A stretch of DNA of 64,000 nt from Ralstonia wenshanensis (lineage in GTDB: Bacteria; Pseudomonadota; Gammaproteobacteria; Burkholderiales; Burkholderiaceae): positions 930,001 through 994,000 of the forward strand of contig NZ_CP076413.1 of assembly GCF_021173085.1 (NCBI RefSeq), in the 5' to 3' direction. This document shows, in pieces, positions 25,092-33,060 of this stretch (position 1 is its first letter; each line of letters begins with the position of its first letter). A program made the position numbers and the translations under genes. The notes under the pieces were generated by a model. The model did not search any database and was not told the DNA's origin. It worked only from the letters and a program-made list of their open reading frames with translations.

Positions 25092-25886
25092 CTATCTGGG
25101 CAGCCGCTCGTACAGGCCCGTTACGTCATCCATCACCTCAAGAATGCGCTCGCTGGTTGTCGCAACGTTGCGCAACTGTTCTGCGCGCGTGCCTTCTGTC
25201 TGCTTGAGCGCTTCAGCAAAGAACAGCCATTGCGTGCTGGCCAGCTGCAACTCACTGCTGATCGCTGCGGAGTTCTGCGGCGCAGACGTCAGGAATGCTT
25301 GAGCCGCCGTAAATTCCTTCATTGCTGAATCGAGATCCTGTGTCATCTGCGCAGAGGTAATGTCCCACGCGCGGAACATGCTCAGCTTGGCAATGCGCTG
25401 CGAGAGCATCCGCTGACGGCCGGCTACGTTGATCAGCTTGCCCGTTGGCGTGCCCGATTGTTTCTCCAGCAGCGCTGTGCCCTGTTGCGCGAGCTTCAGC
25501 ACGTCGTCGCTGGCTTGGGCGATCTTCTTCGCGTTATTGATGTTGGGCTCGCTGCCTGTCAGCAACTGCCTGTAGACGAGCCACGTCTGTTCAAGTTTGG
25601 CGTAGGTGTCCTTGATCTCGGGCGTGGGTGCGAATGCCTTCAATTCCGTGAGTTGCCGATCGAAGAGCGCGACGGACTGCTCGAGAATTTTCTTCGATCG
25701 TTCGACCTCCACGCCCAGGCCGATCTGGCAATACGCCTTGGCCATGCGCTGCGACAGCATGCGCTGGCGGCCCGCCTTGTTGATGGCTGCGTTGATCGTC
25801 AGCGGTTGCGCGCACGCGTTCCCGACCAGGCCTGACAGCAGGGCGGAGCACACAAGCAAGCGGATGAATTGCAGGTAGGGTTTCAA
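25092..25886 (-). CDS. Secreted protein with two PilJ_N-type (nitrate-sensor-like) repeats
   Basis: This 264-residue protein has a signal peptide (LLVCSALLSGLVGNACAQ, cleavage near 27). It contains two copies of the same module, beginning INKAGRQRMLSQRMAKAYC and INVAGRQRMLSQRIAKLSM. Each is followed by helices rich in Gln, Leu and Glu, as in a four-helix bundle. The motif resembles the N-terminal domain of PilJ and the P-box of NarX/NarQ nitrate sensors. No transmembrane anchor follows, so it should be periplasmic and free. The start is TTG (25886) with GGAGAA before it, chosen because it gives the signal peptide. It lies 19 bp after the MCP-like gene. Ligand binding is inferred, not shown. 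Confidence 0.75.
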   Translation of the reverse strand: MKPYLQFIRLLVCSALLSGLVGNACAQPLTINAAINKAGRQRMLSQRMAKAYCQIGLGVEVERSKKILEQSVALFDRQLTELKAFAPTPEIKDTYAKLEQTWLVYRQLLTGSEPNINNAKKIAQASDDVLKLAQQGTALLEKQSGTPTGKLINVAGRQRMLSQRIAKLSMFRAWDITSAQMTQDLDSAMKEFTAAQAFLTSAPQNSAAISSELQLASTQWLFFAEALKQTEGTRAEQLRNVATTSERILEVMDDVTGLYERLPR

Positions 25887-25905
25887 GCGGTTCTCCGTCT
25901 CATGA

Positions 25906-26637
25906 TCAACGCAGCGACATGTGCCCGAACGTGCGCGATGCCGGGGTCGATGGCCGGCGTGCGCCGGCACCGGGCTGCGAGGCATCGTCGGTTCCGACGA
26001 CATTGCGGATCAACTGGTCCATCTCCTGGATGATGTCTGCGAGCACCGTCGTAATGACGGAGAATTCACGCCCGTACGGCCCCGCACGCGCCGCCGAGAC
26101 GCGCGCGTTCATGGCGACGATGTTGGCCTGCATCGAGATGCGTCCGAGGTGCGCGGCGATTTCTGCCTGGCGTTTGCGCAGTGCGACTTCGCACAGGTGC
26201 ATCTCTTCTTGATAGGCCTGCGTGATGGTCTGCAGCAGTTCCAGCATGGGCGTGGCTTGCGCCACGAGCGCATCAAGAGACGGGTTGCGTTGGGCCGTGC
26301 TGGTCGACAAGGTGTCGATAGCGCTTTTGACCAGAACGATGAACTCGCGGACGCGCGCGTCACCACGCAGCTTGCCGAAGTACAGCTGACGCAGCGCTTC
26401 CGAGAATGCCCCGGGCAGGCGCGCATTGCCCTCGACAAGATCGGTGTGTGCCGACGCGAATGTCGCCAGGCATGACCGCGCGATGTCGAGCGCAGCGGCG
26501 TGGCCCTGCGCGGCCAACACCATTTGCAGCACGATCCGCTGCGACAGCATGCGTTGCCGTCCGGACAGGTTGATCAGCTCGCCAATGGTCTCGACGGACA
26601 CATCGGCCGCGGGGGCCGGGGTGGTGGAAGCGTTCAT
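25906..26637 (-). CDS. Soluble MCP-like protein with PilJ_N motif and a short signalling hairpin
   Basis: This 243-residue protein has no signal peptide and no membrane segment. Residues about 17-35 carry ELINLSGRQRMLSQRIVLQM, the same PilJ_N core as the next gene. Residues about 165-215 hold ISMQANIVAMNARVSAARAG and GREFSVITTVLADIIQEMDQLI, a shortened form of the chemoreceptor hairpin tip (consensus near [23 protein letters not shown]). A full MCP signalling domain would be several times longer. It may dock on chemoreceptors or CheA/CheW as a partial mimic, or simply form a helical sensor. It is the first gene of a two-gene unit and has a structured leader with a terminator-like hairpin. Confidence 0.7.
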   Translation of the reverse strand: MNASTTPAPAADVSVETIGELINLSGRQRMLSQRIVLQMVLAAQGHAAALDIARSCLATFASAHTDLVEGNARLPGAFSEALRQLYFGKLRGDARVREFIVLVKSAIDTLSTSTAQRNPSLDALVAQATPMLELLQTITQAYQEEMHLCEVALRKRQAEIAAHLGRISMQANIVAMNARVSAARAGPYGREFSVITTVLADIIQEMDQLIRNVVGTDDASQPGAGARRPSTPASRTFGHMSLR

Positions 26638-26681
26638 GTCGTGCCTTGCTCGTGGTGTTGAGGTTGACCCAGCCGCGAAGG

Positions 26682-26782
26682 CAAAAAAAAGCGCTCCGAA
26701 GCGAGCTGGCGACGCACCGGTTGCCCGGGTCGTGCCGTGTCGCCTCGGAGCGCCGTTGCCCCGAACGCTCCCTGCGGAGCGT
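26682..26782 (-). ncRNA. Structured leader or small RNA ending in an intrinsic terminator
   Basis: On the minus strand a perfect seven-pair hairpin ACGCTCC/GGAGCGT (26782-26765) is followed by a longer stem. GCGCTCCGA (26753-26745) pairs with TCGGAGCGC (26699-26691), extended inside by GGCGAC/GTCGCC, then TTTTTTTT from 26690. No minus-strand gene lies upstream, since the neighbour at 27070 runs the other way. The terminator therefore ends either a small RNA or the attenuated leader of the MCP-like gene, whose ATG is at 26637. It does not match any riboswitch I recognise. Confidence 0.55.
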
Positions 26783-27069
26783 GCCATCGCGATGTGCCAA
26801 GTTGGTTCGAGGCCGCCGTTGGCCCTGTCCTTGCCAATGCAATAGCCATGCCACGCGAGAGACGCAGGCGGCACCGTCGATCAGCACACGTCAGGAAGAT
26901 CCGCCGCACTAATCTCGTGCCAAATGCCTCATGACGAAGCGTGCGGGTGCGTTATGCAGCGGCCGAATCGCTGGCCTACACTGTGCCCTGCGCAAGAAAG
27001 CGCGGCGCCGACGGATCGTGCAAGAGATCGTCGGGGGGCACAACGATGGATACCGAGGAAATCACTTCC
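26783..27069. other. Intergenic DNA between the leader and the DUF1993 gene
   Basis: No convincing gene is seen here. The short frames are uncharacteristic in composition and overlap one another. It must hold the divergent promoters for the minus-strand leader and the DUF1993 gene, but no clear -35/-10 pair stands out. Confidence 0.4.
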
Positions 27070-27579
27070 ATGACCACACCTTCGATGTACGAGTTTCTGG
27101 TCCCGACCGTGAACCGCATGCTGGGTAACCTGTCGGCCCTGCTCGACAAGGCGGCTGCGTACGCAGAAGCGAAGAAGTTCGACCCAGCCAACCTGATGAG
27201 CGCGCGTCTGGCGCCGGACATGCATCCGTTCACGCGGCAGGTGCAGATTGCCTGTGACCAGGCCAAGGGCGGTGCGGCCCGACTGTCGGGCAATGAGGTG
27301 CCGTCGTACCCGGATGTGGAGACGACCATTCCAGAGCTGAAGGCGCGCATTGCCAAGACCCTGGAGTTCGTCAACAGCATCGACCCTGCGGCATTTGCCG
27401 GCAGCGAAGATCGCCAGATCACGCTCAAGAGCCCGACGCGCGAGCTGCAGTTCACGGGCATCGATTACCTGCGCGGCTTCGTGCTGCCGAACCTGTATTT
27501 CCACATCACCACCGCTTATGCGCTGCTACGCCATAACGGCGTGGAGATCGGCAAGCTGGATTTCCTCGGTCGCCCCTAA
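27070..27579 (+). CDS. DUF1993 family protein
   Basis: At 169 residues it matches the family's usual length. It begins SMYEFLVPTVNRMLGNLSAL and LDKAAAYAEAKKFDPANLMS, has APDMHPFTRQVQIACDQAKG, and ends LPNLYFHITTAYALLRHNGVEIGK. The pattern of helices, with HPF and YFHITTAYALLR histidines, recalls DinB-like four-helix bundles in which histidines bind a metal. No function is established. The ATG at 27070 (GAGGAA upstream) is preferred. An in-frame ATG at 27046 behind a GGGGGG stretch would add eight residues that are not part of the family core. A terminator follows. Confidence 0.85.
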   Translation: MTTPSMYEFLVPTVNRMLGNLSALLDKAAAYAEAKKFDPANLMSARLAPDMHPFTRQVQIACDQAKGGAARLSGNEVPSYPDVETTIPELKARIAKTLEFVNSIDPAAFAGSEDRQITLKSPTRELQFTGIDYLRGFVLPNLYFHITTAYALLRHNGVEIGKLDFLGRP

Positions 27580-27600
27580 GAGGCGCCTTGTTTCAAAGAC

Positions 27601-27636
27601 AACGCCGGCTGCCTGACGACAGGCGCCGGCGTTTGT
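27601..27636 (+). terminator. Terminator after the DUF1993 gene
   Basis: AACGCCGGC (27601-27609) pairs with GCCGGCGTT (27625-27633), followed by a short T-rich stretch TTTGTT. Confidence 0.7.
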
Positions 27637-27661
27637 TGATGGGTCGGCTCCATGCGCGTTC

Positions 27662-27671
27662 GGGGGGGGGG
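27662..27671. repeat. Homopolymer of ten G upstream of the TPR gene
   Basis: A run of ten guanines lies about 110 bp before the ATG of the next gene. Such tracts slip during replication. Here it lies outside any credible coding frame, so only promoter spacing or sequencing accuracy would be affected. Confidence 0.9.
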
Positions 27672-27781
27672 CAATGCGCAAACGTTAAGGGTGCGTCACA
27701 CCGGTGCCGCAGCGCATCTGTCACAATCGCGCCCGTGGCCGACGCGGGGGGTGTCGGTGCATTTCACTATCGGGCCTTCAC

Positions 27782-28540
27782 ATGCCGTTTCTCGGAATCG
27801 GGTTTCACGTCATCGTTGCGCTGTTTTTTGCGGTGCACGTGGTGCGCAACAACCAGAACATGTACTGGTTGTTCATCCTCTTTGCGTTTCCATTGCTGGG
27901 CAGCGTGGTGTACTTCTTCGCCATCTATCTGCCCGAGATGCGCCACTCACGCGGTGCGCGCGTCGCCGGCCGCGCGGTGACGCAACTGATCGATCCGAAC
28001 CGCGCCGTGCGCGAGGCGCGCAATGATTTCGATCGCGCCCCGACCGTGCAACACCGCCTGCGCTTGGGCGAAGCCCTGCTGGAGGCCGGCAATGCCAAAG
28101 AGGCGCGCGAGCATTTCGAGCAGGCGGCTAAGGGGCCGTTTGCCGGCGACCCGGCCGTGCTGCTGGGCTTGGCCCGTGCGCAGTTCGCCACGGGCGATGC
28201 GGCACTTGCCAAGGGCACGCTCGACACACTGTTCGAAGCGCATCGGGTGACGCGCCAGCAGCCTGATCCGACATTGCTGTACGCACGCGCATTGGCCGCG
28301 ACGAACGCACCGAGCACGCGGCAGGCATTCGAGCAAGCCCTGACCTGCGCGAACGACGCAGCTGCCCGTTGCCTCTTCGGCGAATGGCTGCTCGCGCAGA
28401 ACAACGATGCCGACAAGCAGCGCGCCCAGGCCTTGTTTGAAGAGATCCTGCGCGACGCCAAGCATTGGACGCGCTATGCCAAAGACCACAATCGCGAGTG
28501 GCTGCAGCGCGCAGCTGCCGCTCAGTCTTCTTCCCGTTGA
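27782..28540 (+). CDS. Membrane-anchored TPR-like protein of unknown function
   Basis: This 252-residue protein has two N-terminal hydrophobic helices (IGFHVIVALFFAVHVV and WLFILFAFPLLGSVVYFF). The spacing and FPLLGSVVYFF motif recall the N-terminal domain of PLD/cardiolipin-synthase-like proteins. The rest is helical and hydrophilic with TPR-like pairs: LRLGEALLEAGNAKEAREHF, then PAVLLGLARAQFATGDAALA. The soluble part would face the cytoplasm or periplasm as a protein-binding scaffold. No enzymatic motif is visible. The ATG at 27782 starts the first helix. It lies 8 bp before the spermidine-synthase-like gene, so the two are probably one transcript. Confidence 0.7.
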   Translation: MPFLGIGFHVIVALFFAVHVVRNNQNMYWLFILFAFPLLGSVVYFFAIYLPEMRHSRGARVAGRAVTQLIDPNRAVREARNDFDRAPTVQHRLRLGEALLEAGNAKEAREHFEQAAKGPFAGDPAVLLGLARAQFATGDAALAKGTLDTLFEAHRVTRQQPDPTLLYARALAATNAPSTRQAFEQALTCANDAAARCLFGEWLLAQNNDADKQRAQALFEEILRDAKHWTRYAKDHNREWLQRAAAAQSSSR

Positions 28541-28548
28541 TCCGCTTT

Positions 28549-29424
28549 ATGACGCTGTTGAAACGTAAATCCATCGAGGCCGTCGCCTCGCGCCGCCCGG
28601 CCCGCGCCAAGCGCGAAGACCACCTGGACCACGATGACGAACCGAAGCGCATGGCCCCGCGCTTTGCGCCCGTCACGTTCTCTGAGCTGGCCGGCGTGCG
28701 CTATCTGCACTTTGGTACCGAATGGGTGCAGGGCGCCATGCGCTTGTCCAAGCCCGATGCCATCGAACTGGAATACGCGCAGCAGATGATGGCGTGGCTG
28801 CTGTTTCTCGATCCGGCCGCGCGGCCGGATTTCCACGTCGTGCAACTCGGTCTCGGTGCTGCTGCGCTGACCAAGTTCTGCCACCGCCAACTTGCGCCCG
28901 CGCAGGTCACGGCGGTGGAGTTGAACCCGTCCGTGATCGTCGCCGCGCGCAGCATGTTCGGCATGCCGTTTGACGACGCGCGCCTGAGCGTGCTCGAGCA
29001 GGATGCCTACGACTGGGTGATGGACGCCAGCCACCACGGCGCCGTCGATGCACTGCAGATCGACCTGTATGACGCCACCGCGCGCGGCCCCGTGCTCGAT
29101 ACGCCGGCCTTCTACAAGGCTTGCCGCCAGGTGCTGCGCTCGCCGGGCGTGATGACGATCAATCTGTTTGGCGACCACACGAGCTTCCCGCGCAATATCG
29201 AGCGCATTTGCGACGCGTTCGACAACCGCGTGCTGGTCTTCCCGGAAGTGCACGACGGCAACGTGATTGCGCTGGCGTTCAATGGCCCGCCGCTGCACGT
29301 GAGTTGGGAAGCCGTGCAGGCGCGTGCCGCCGCGCTGCAGGCCTCGCTCAAGCTGCCAACCAAAGGCTGGGCAGAAGGACTGCGCAGTGCCAATGCCGGC
29401 CAGGAAGACGCGCTGTCCATCTGA
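28549..29424 (+). CDS. Spermidine synthase-like (polyamine aminopropyltransferase fold) protein
   Basis: This 291-residue protein has an N-terminal basic segment, then the SpeE fold: GAMRLSKPDAIELEYAQQMM, the nucleotide-binding motif VVQLGLGAAALTKFCHRQL, VTAVELNPSVIVAARSMFG with the acidic end of strand 2, LEQDAYDWV and ALQIDLYDATARGP. The last block replaces the usual DxxDP active-site stretch, so true aminopropyl transfer is doubtful. Many such proteins are annotated as spermidine synthase without proof. The frame opens 28 codons earlier, but that stretch overlaps the upstream gene. A terminator follows. Confidence 0.8.
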   Translation: MTLLKRKSIEAVASRRPARAKREDHLDHDDEPKRMAPRFAPVTFSELAGVRYLHFGTEWVQGAMRLSKPDAIELEYAQQMMAWLLFLDPAARPDFHVVQLGLGAAALTKFCHRQLAPAQVTAVELNPSVIVAARSMFGMPFDDARLSVLEQDAYDWVMDASHHGAVDALQIDLYDATARGPVLDTPAFYKACRQVLRSPGVMTINLFGDHTSFPRNIERICDAFDNRVLVFPEVHDGNVIALAFNGPPLHVSWEAVQARAAALQASLKLPTKGWAEGLRSANAGQEDALSI

Positions 29425-29444
29425 ACTTTGCATGCCTCAATGCA

Positions 29445-29477
29445 AAACGCCCCGGCATTTCGGGGCGTTTGCTTTTT
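29445..29477 (+). terminator. Terminator after the spermidine-synthase-like gene
   Basis: AAACGCCCCG (29445-29454) pairs with CGGGGCGTTT (29461-29470), followed by GCTTTTTG. It probably also acts for the convergent SnoaL-like gene. Confidence 0.85.
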
Positions 29478-29491
29478 GTGCAGTGGCGCGC

Positions 29492-29890
29492 TCAGGCGGC
29501 GTCGCCCATGCCGGGCATCTGGTCGATGAAGCCGATCACCGCGTGCATGCGGGCATCTTCAATGCGCACAAAGTCGGTGCCCTTGACCAGCGCCTGGCCC
29601 TCGGGGCCGAGCGTCCAGCGGAAGCGGATCGTGTCCTGCACAACATCCACGCCGCCGTCGCGCGCAAAGCGGAAACCGGGGAACTTGGCCTGCACGCCGG
29701 CAATGAGGGCATCGATGCCATCATGTCCGGTGCCTTGCATGAGCGGATCGACATACGTGGCGCCTTCTGTCCAGGTCTGCGCGACGAGCGCGCGGCGTTG
29801 AGCAGCTTCCGTCGCGTTCCACGCGGCAATATAACGGTCGACCAGCGTATCGGCGAGCGTGTCGTTGGCGGCGAGTTGGGTGGCAGTCAT
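29492..29890 (-). CDS. SnoaL/NTF2-like small protein
   Basis: This 132-residue protein has the NTF2-like cone fold pattern: VDRYIAAWNATEAAQRRALV, then TWTEGATYVDPLMQGTGHDG, GIDALIAGVQAKFPGFRF, and strands ending VKGTDFVRIEDARMHAVIGFID. Such domains serve as isomerases, hydrolases or ligand-binding partners, and no catalytic residues can be assigned. The ATG at 29890 has GGAGAAA upstream. The frame continues 17 codons further upstream, but that part has no family pattern. It stands alone between two minus-strand units. Confidence 0.8.
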   Translation of the reverse strand: MTATQLAANDTLADTLVDRYIAAWNATEAAQRRALVAQTWTEGATYVDPLMQGTGHDGIDALIAGVQAKFPGFRFARDGGVDVVQDTIRFRWTLGPEGQALVKGTDFVRIEDARMHAVIGFIDQMPGMGDAA

Positions 29891-30053
29891 GGCGTTTCTC
29901 CGTTCGAAGAGGGGTGGCGAAATCGGGAAGCTCTGCGGCACGGTGATGCGCTTCCGTGCTGCATGGCTTCATCTTCGATGTCGGCGTGGATGGTGTCGAT
30001 TACGCGGCAGGTAATCACCACATCCATGCCCGGAGAAACGCTACGCGGGATCG

Positions 30054-31229
30054 TTATTTGGACAACAACCGCATCGCCGATTCCAACCCGGCAATCGTCA
30101 CCGGATACATCCGCGTCTTCACGATCTGATTGATGACTGAGATGGACTGCCGGTACTCCCACAGGCCCTCCGGCTCGGGGTTCAGCCAGACGAACTTTGG
30201 AAACTGGTCGATCAGCCGCTTGAGCCACGTGGCGCCGGCTTCGGCGTTGTTGTATTCGACCGAGCCGCCTGCCTGCAGGATTTCGTACGGGCTCATGGTC
30301 GCATCGCCCACGAAGATCAGCTTGTAGTCGGGCGGGTATTTGCGGATGACATCCCAGGTGGAGAAGCGCTCCGCATGGCGGCGCCGGTTGTTCTTCCACA
30401 GCCATTCGTACACGCAGTTGTGGAAGTAGTAATACTCGAGGTGCTTGAACTCGGTCTTGGCGGCGGAGAAGAGTTCTTCCACGCGTTTGATGTGGTCGTC
30501 CATCGAGCCGCCCACGTCCATCAGCATCAGCACCTTGACGTTGTTGTGCCGCTCGGGGCGCATCTTGATGTCGAGCAGTCCGGCGTTGGCGGCGGTGGAG
30601 TGGATCGTGTCGTCCAGGTCCAGCTCGATATCGGCCCCGTCACGCGCGAACTTGCGCAGGCGGCGCAGCGCCACCTTGATGTTGCGCGTGCCGAGTTCGA
30701 CGGTGTCGTCGTAATCCTTGTACGCGCGTGCTTCCCACACCTTGACCGCGGTGCGGTTGCCCTTCGATGGCCCGCCGATGCGAATGCCCTCCGGGTTGTA
30801 GCCGCCGTGCCCGAACGGCGATGTACCGCCTGTGCCGATCCACTTGCTGCCACCCTCATGCCGCTCGTGCTGCTCGTTCAGCAGTTCCTTCAGGCGCTCC
30901 ATGAGCTTGTCGAGACCGCCCATGGCTTCGATCTTGGCCTTTTCCTCGGGCGACAGCTCGCGCTCCAGCTTCTTGGTGAGCCAATCCAGCGGAATGTCCG
31001 CGCGCCAATCCACCGCGCCTTCCACGCCCTTGAAGTAGGCGCCGAACGCCTGGTCAAACTTGTCGAAGTGTTTCTCGTCCTTCACCAGCGTCATGCGCGC
31101 CAGGAAGTAGAACTCGTCGAGCGACGGCGCGATGACCTGCTGCTTGAGCCCTTCGAGCAGCGTCAGGTATTCCTTGACCGAGACCGGCAGCTTGGCGTGC
31201 CGCAGCGTAAAGAAGAAATCGATGAGCAT
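30054..31229 (-). CDS. vWA-domain protein (CoxE/YehP-like), MoxR partner
   Basis: This 391-residue cytoplasmic protein has a helical N-terminal region (1-170) with LIDFFFTLRHAKLPVSVKEY, LTLLEGLKQQV and a Gly-rich linker. A von Willebrand A domain follows from about 225, with MIDAS start LMLMDVGGSMDDHIKR, a DxGxS motif, and FVGDATMSPYEI near the second metal loop. Such proteins work with MoxR AAA+ ATPases as metal-insertion or complex-assembly chaperones. The moxR gene is two positions upstream in the same unit. ATG at 31229 gives the conserved N-terminus. It is the last gene of a moxR-GNAT-vWA operon with gaps of 12 and 16 bp. Confidence 0.87.
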   Translation of the reverse strand: MLIDFFFTLRHAKLPVSVKEYLTLLEGLKQQVIAPSLDEFYFLARMTLVKDEKHFDKFDQAFGAYFKGVEGAVDWRADIPLDWLTKKLERELSPEEKAKIEAMGGLDKLMERLKELLNEQHERHEGGSKWIGTGGTSPFGHGGYNPEGIRIGGPSKGNRTAVKVWEARAYKDYDDTVELGTRNIKVALRRLRKFARDGADIELDLDDTIHSTAANAGLLDIKMRPERHNNVKVLMLMDVGGSMDDHIKRVEELFSAAKTEFKHLEYYYFHNCVYEWLWKNNRRRHAERFSTWDVIRKYPPDYKLIFVGDATMSPYEILQAGGSVEYNNAEAGATWLKRLIDQFPKFVWLNPEPEGLWEYRQSISVINQIVKTRMYPVTIAGLESAMRLLSK

Positions 31230-31245
31230 GGTGGTCCTCCGGCGC

Positions 31246-31854
31246 TCAGGCGCGCGGTTGCTCGAGCTTGTATTGCAGATGGCGTTTCACGGTCAGCCAT
31301 TCCGATTCGATAATTGAGAACACGACCGTGTCGCGGAAGCTGCCATCCGGCATGCGTTGGTGATTGCGCAACACGCCGTCCTGCTTGGCGCCGAGCCGAG
31401 CGATGGCCGCGCGGCTCTGATGGTTCATCCAGTGCGTGCGGAATTCGACCGCAATGCAGCGCAGTGTTTCGAACGCGTGCGTGAGCAGCAACAGCTTGCT
31501 TTCCGTGTTGACGGCCGTGCGCTGGACGGATTTTGCGTACCACGTATGGCCAATTTCCAGCCGGCGGTTGGCCTCGTCCACGTTGAAAAAGCGCGTTGCT
31601 CCAACCACATTGCCGGGCTGCCCATCGTGCATCTCGCGAACGACGAAGGGCATGGCGCCCAGCCGCTCCCGCATGTCCAGTGCGACGGCCAACCAGTCAC
31701 CAGTCTTGTCGGGCGAGGGCACGGACGTGTACCAGAGCTTCCACAGCTCGCCATCGGCGGCCGCGGCGCGCACGTCATCTACATGTTCTGGCCCGAGCGG
31801 TTCCAGCCAGGCGTGCTGGCCGGACAGCGTGACGGGCTCGATCAGGCGCGGCAT
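31246..31854 (-). CDS. GNAT-family N-acetyltransferase (RimJ/RimL-like)
   Basis: This 202-residue protein has the RimJ/L pattern: PVTLSGQHAWLEPLGPEHVD, VVGATRFFNVDEANRRLEIG, TWYAKSVQRTAVNTESKLLL (the acetyl-CoA loop region), HAFETLRCIAVEFRTHWMNH, RAAIARLGAKQDGVLRNHQR and a C-terminal strand. It would move acetyl from acetyl-CoA to an N-terminal amine or small molecule; the substrate is unknown. It lies between moxR and the vWA gene in one tight unit. That raises the possibility of acetylating a component of that system, but proximity is the only evidence. Confidence 0.87.
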   Translation of the reverse strand: MPRLIEPVTLSGQHAWLEPLGPEHVDDVRAAAADGELWKLWYTSVPSPDKTGDWLAVALDMRERLGAMPFVVREMHDGQPGNVVGATRFFNVDEANRRLEIGHTWYAKSVQRTAVNTESKLLLLTHAFETLRCIAVEFRTHWMNHQSRAAIARLGAKQDGVLRNHQRMPDGSFRDTVVFSIIESEWLTVKRHLQYKLEQPRA

Positions 31855-31866
31855 GGTCGGATTCGC

Positions 31867-32760
31867 TCAGCGGTTGGCGCGGTTCATGAACACCAGGCGC
31901 TCGAACAGGTGCACGTCCTGTTCGTTCTTGAGCAACGCGCCGTGCAGCGGCGGAATCGCGGCGTTCTTGTCCTGACTGCGCAGCGATTCCGGCGGAATGT
32001 CTTCGGCCAGCAGCAGCTTGAGCCAGTCGATCAGCTCAGATGTCGACGGCTTTTTTTTCAGCCCCGGCAGGTTGCGCATCTCGTAGAACGCATCCAGTGC
32101 GGCCTTCACGAGCGCTGGCTTGATGCCCGGGTAGTGCACGTCGACGATGGCCTGCATCGTCTCCGCATCCGGAAACTTGATGTAGTGAAAGAAGCAGCGG
32201 CGCAGAAAGGCGTCGGGCAATTCCTTCTCGTTGTTCGAGGTGATGATCACCAGCGGGCGGTGCTTGGCGCGGATGGTTTCGCGCGTTTCGTACACGTAGA
32301 ACTCCATGCGATCCAGCTCGCGCAGCAGGTCGTTCGGGAATTCGATGTCGGCCTTGTCGATCTCGTCGATCAGCAGCACGACAGGCTTATCCGCCTCGAA
32401 GGCCTGCCACAGCACGCCCTTGACGATGTAGTTGCGGATGTCGTGGACCCGGTTGCTACTTTCCTTGTCGCCCAGTTGCGAGTCGCGCAGGCGGGAGACG
32501 GCGTCGTATTCGTACAGGCCCTGCTGCGCCTTGGTGGTCGATTTCACGTGCCACTGCAGCAGCGGCATGCCTAGTGCGGCGGCCACTTCCTCGGCCAGCA
32601 TGGTCTTGCCGGTGCCCGGCTCGCCCTTGATGAGCAGCGGGCGCTGGAGCGTCATGGACGCATTGACGGCGAGCTTGAGATCGTCGGTGGCGACGTACTG
32701 GTCGGAACCTTCGAAGCGCGAGCGCTGGTCGGATGGGGCAGGCGAAGTGGTGGTGTTCAT
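31867..32760 (-). CDS. MoxR-family AAA+ ATPase
   Basis: This 297-residue AAA+ protein has Walker A GEPGTGKT near 45-52, Walker B VVLLIDEIDKAD, sensor 1 VIITSNNEKELPDAFLRRCF (with the Arg finger region) and a C-terminal lid with a helix ending ELIDWLKLLLAEDIPPESL. It begins DQYVATDDLKLAVNASMTLQ, typical of the APE2220/CGN-like MoxR branch. It uses ATP to remodel or activate client complexes together with a vWA protein, here two genes downstream. ATG is at 32760. It is the first gene of the unit. Confidence 0.9.
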   Translation of the reverse strand: MNTTTSPAPSDQRSRFEGSDQYVATDDLKLAVNASMTLQRPLLIKGEPGTGKTMLAEEVAAALGMPLLQWHVKSTTKAQQGLYEYDAVSRLRDSQLGDKESSNRVHDIRNYIVKGVLWQAFEADKPVVLLIDEIDKADIEFPNDLLRELDRMEFYVYETRETIRAKHRPLVIITSNNEKELPDAFLRRCFFHYIKFPDAETMQAIVDVHYPGIKPALVKAALDAFYEMRNLPGLKKKPSTSELIDWLKLLLAEDIPPESLRSQDKNAAIPPLHGALLKNEQDVHLFERLVFMNRANR

Positions 32761-33060
32761 CGTGCAAGCCTACTGAGCGGTAAAAGATTTGGAAACGGCC
32801 AGTATAAGAGCATTTGCGTGTTTGACGCCGGGCGGCGGCAGGGCGGGCGCGCTGTGCCATTCCTTGCTGTCAAGTCACGGGAGCCCTAACTGGACTGGCA
32901 AAAAAGCGGTGCGGTACAATGCGCCGGTTTGACGCACCTCAAATGACCGTCTTCTGGCTTGTTGCCAACGGCGGGTGAATGCGCCCAGCGAGACAGCCGG
33001 CTGAGACGAGCCAAGCCGGCAGGGCGAGCAGGATTCTGAAACTCCACGCTTAAGAACGAG
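32761..33060 (+). promoter_or_regulatory. Intergenic region with probable promoter of the cytochrome genes
   Basis: No gene is seen here. TGGACT (32891-32896) and TACAAT (32915-32920), 18 bp apart, form a plausible sigma-70 promoter for the cytochrome pair. It would leave a leader of about 130 bases before the first ATG. Confidence 0.4.

Noticed and set aside
26638-26760. c-di-GMP or ANTAR-type leader before the MCP-like gene
   Set aside because: The conserved c-di-GMP aptamer sequences are absent, and the first hairpin has a four-base loop unlike the six-base ANTAR target loop.
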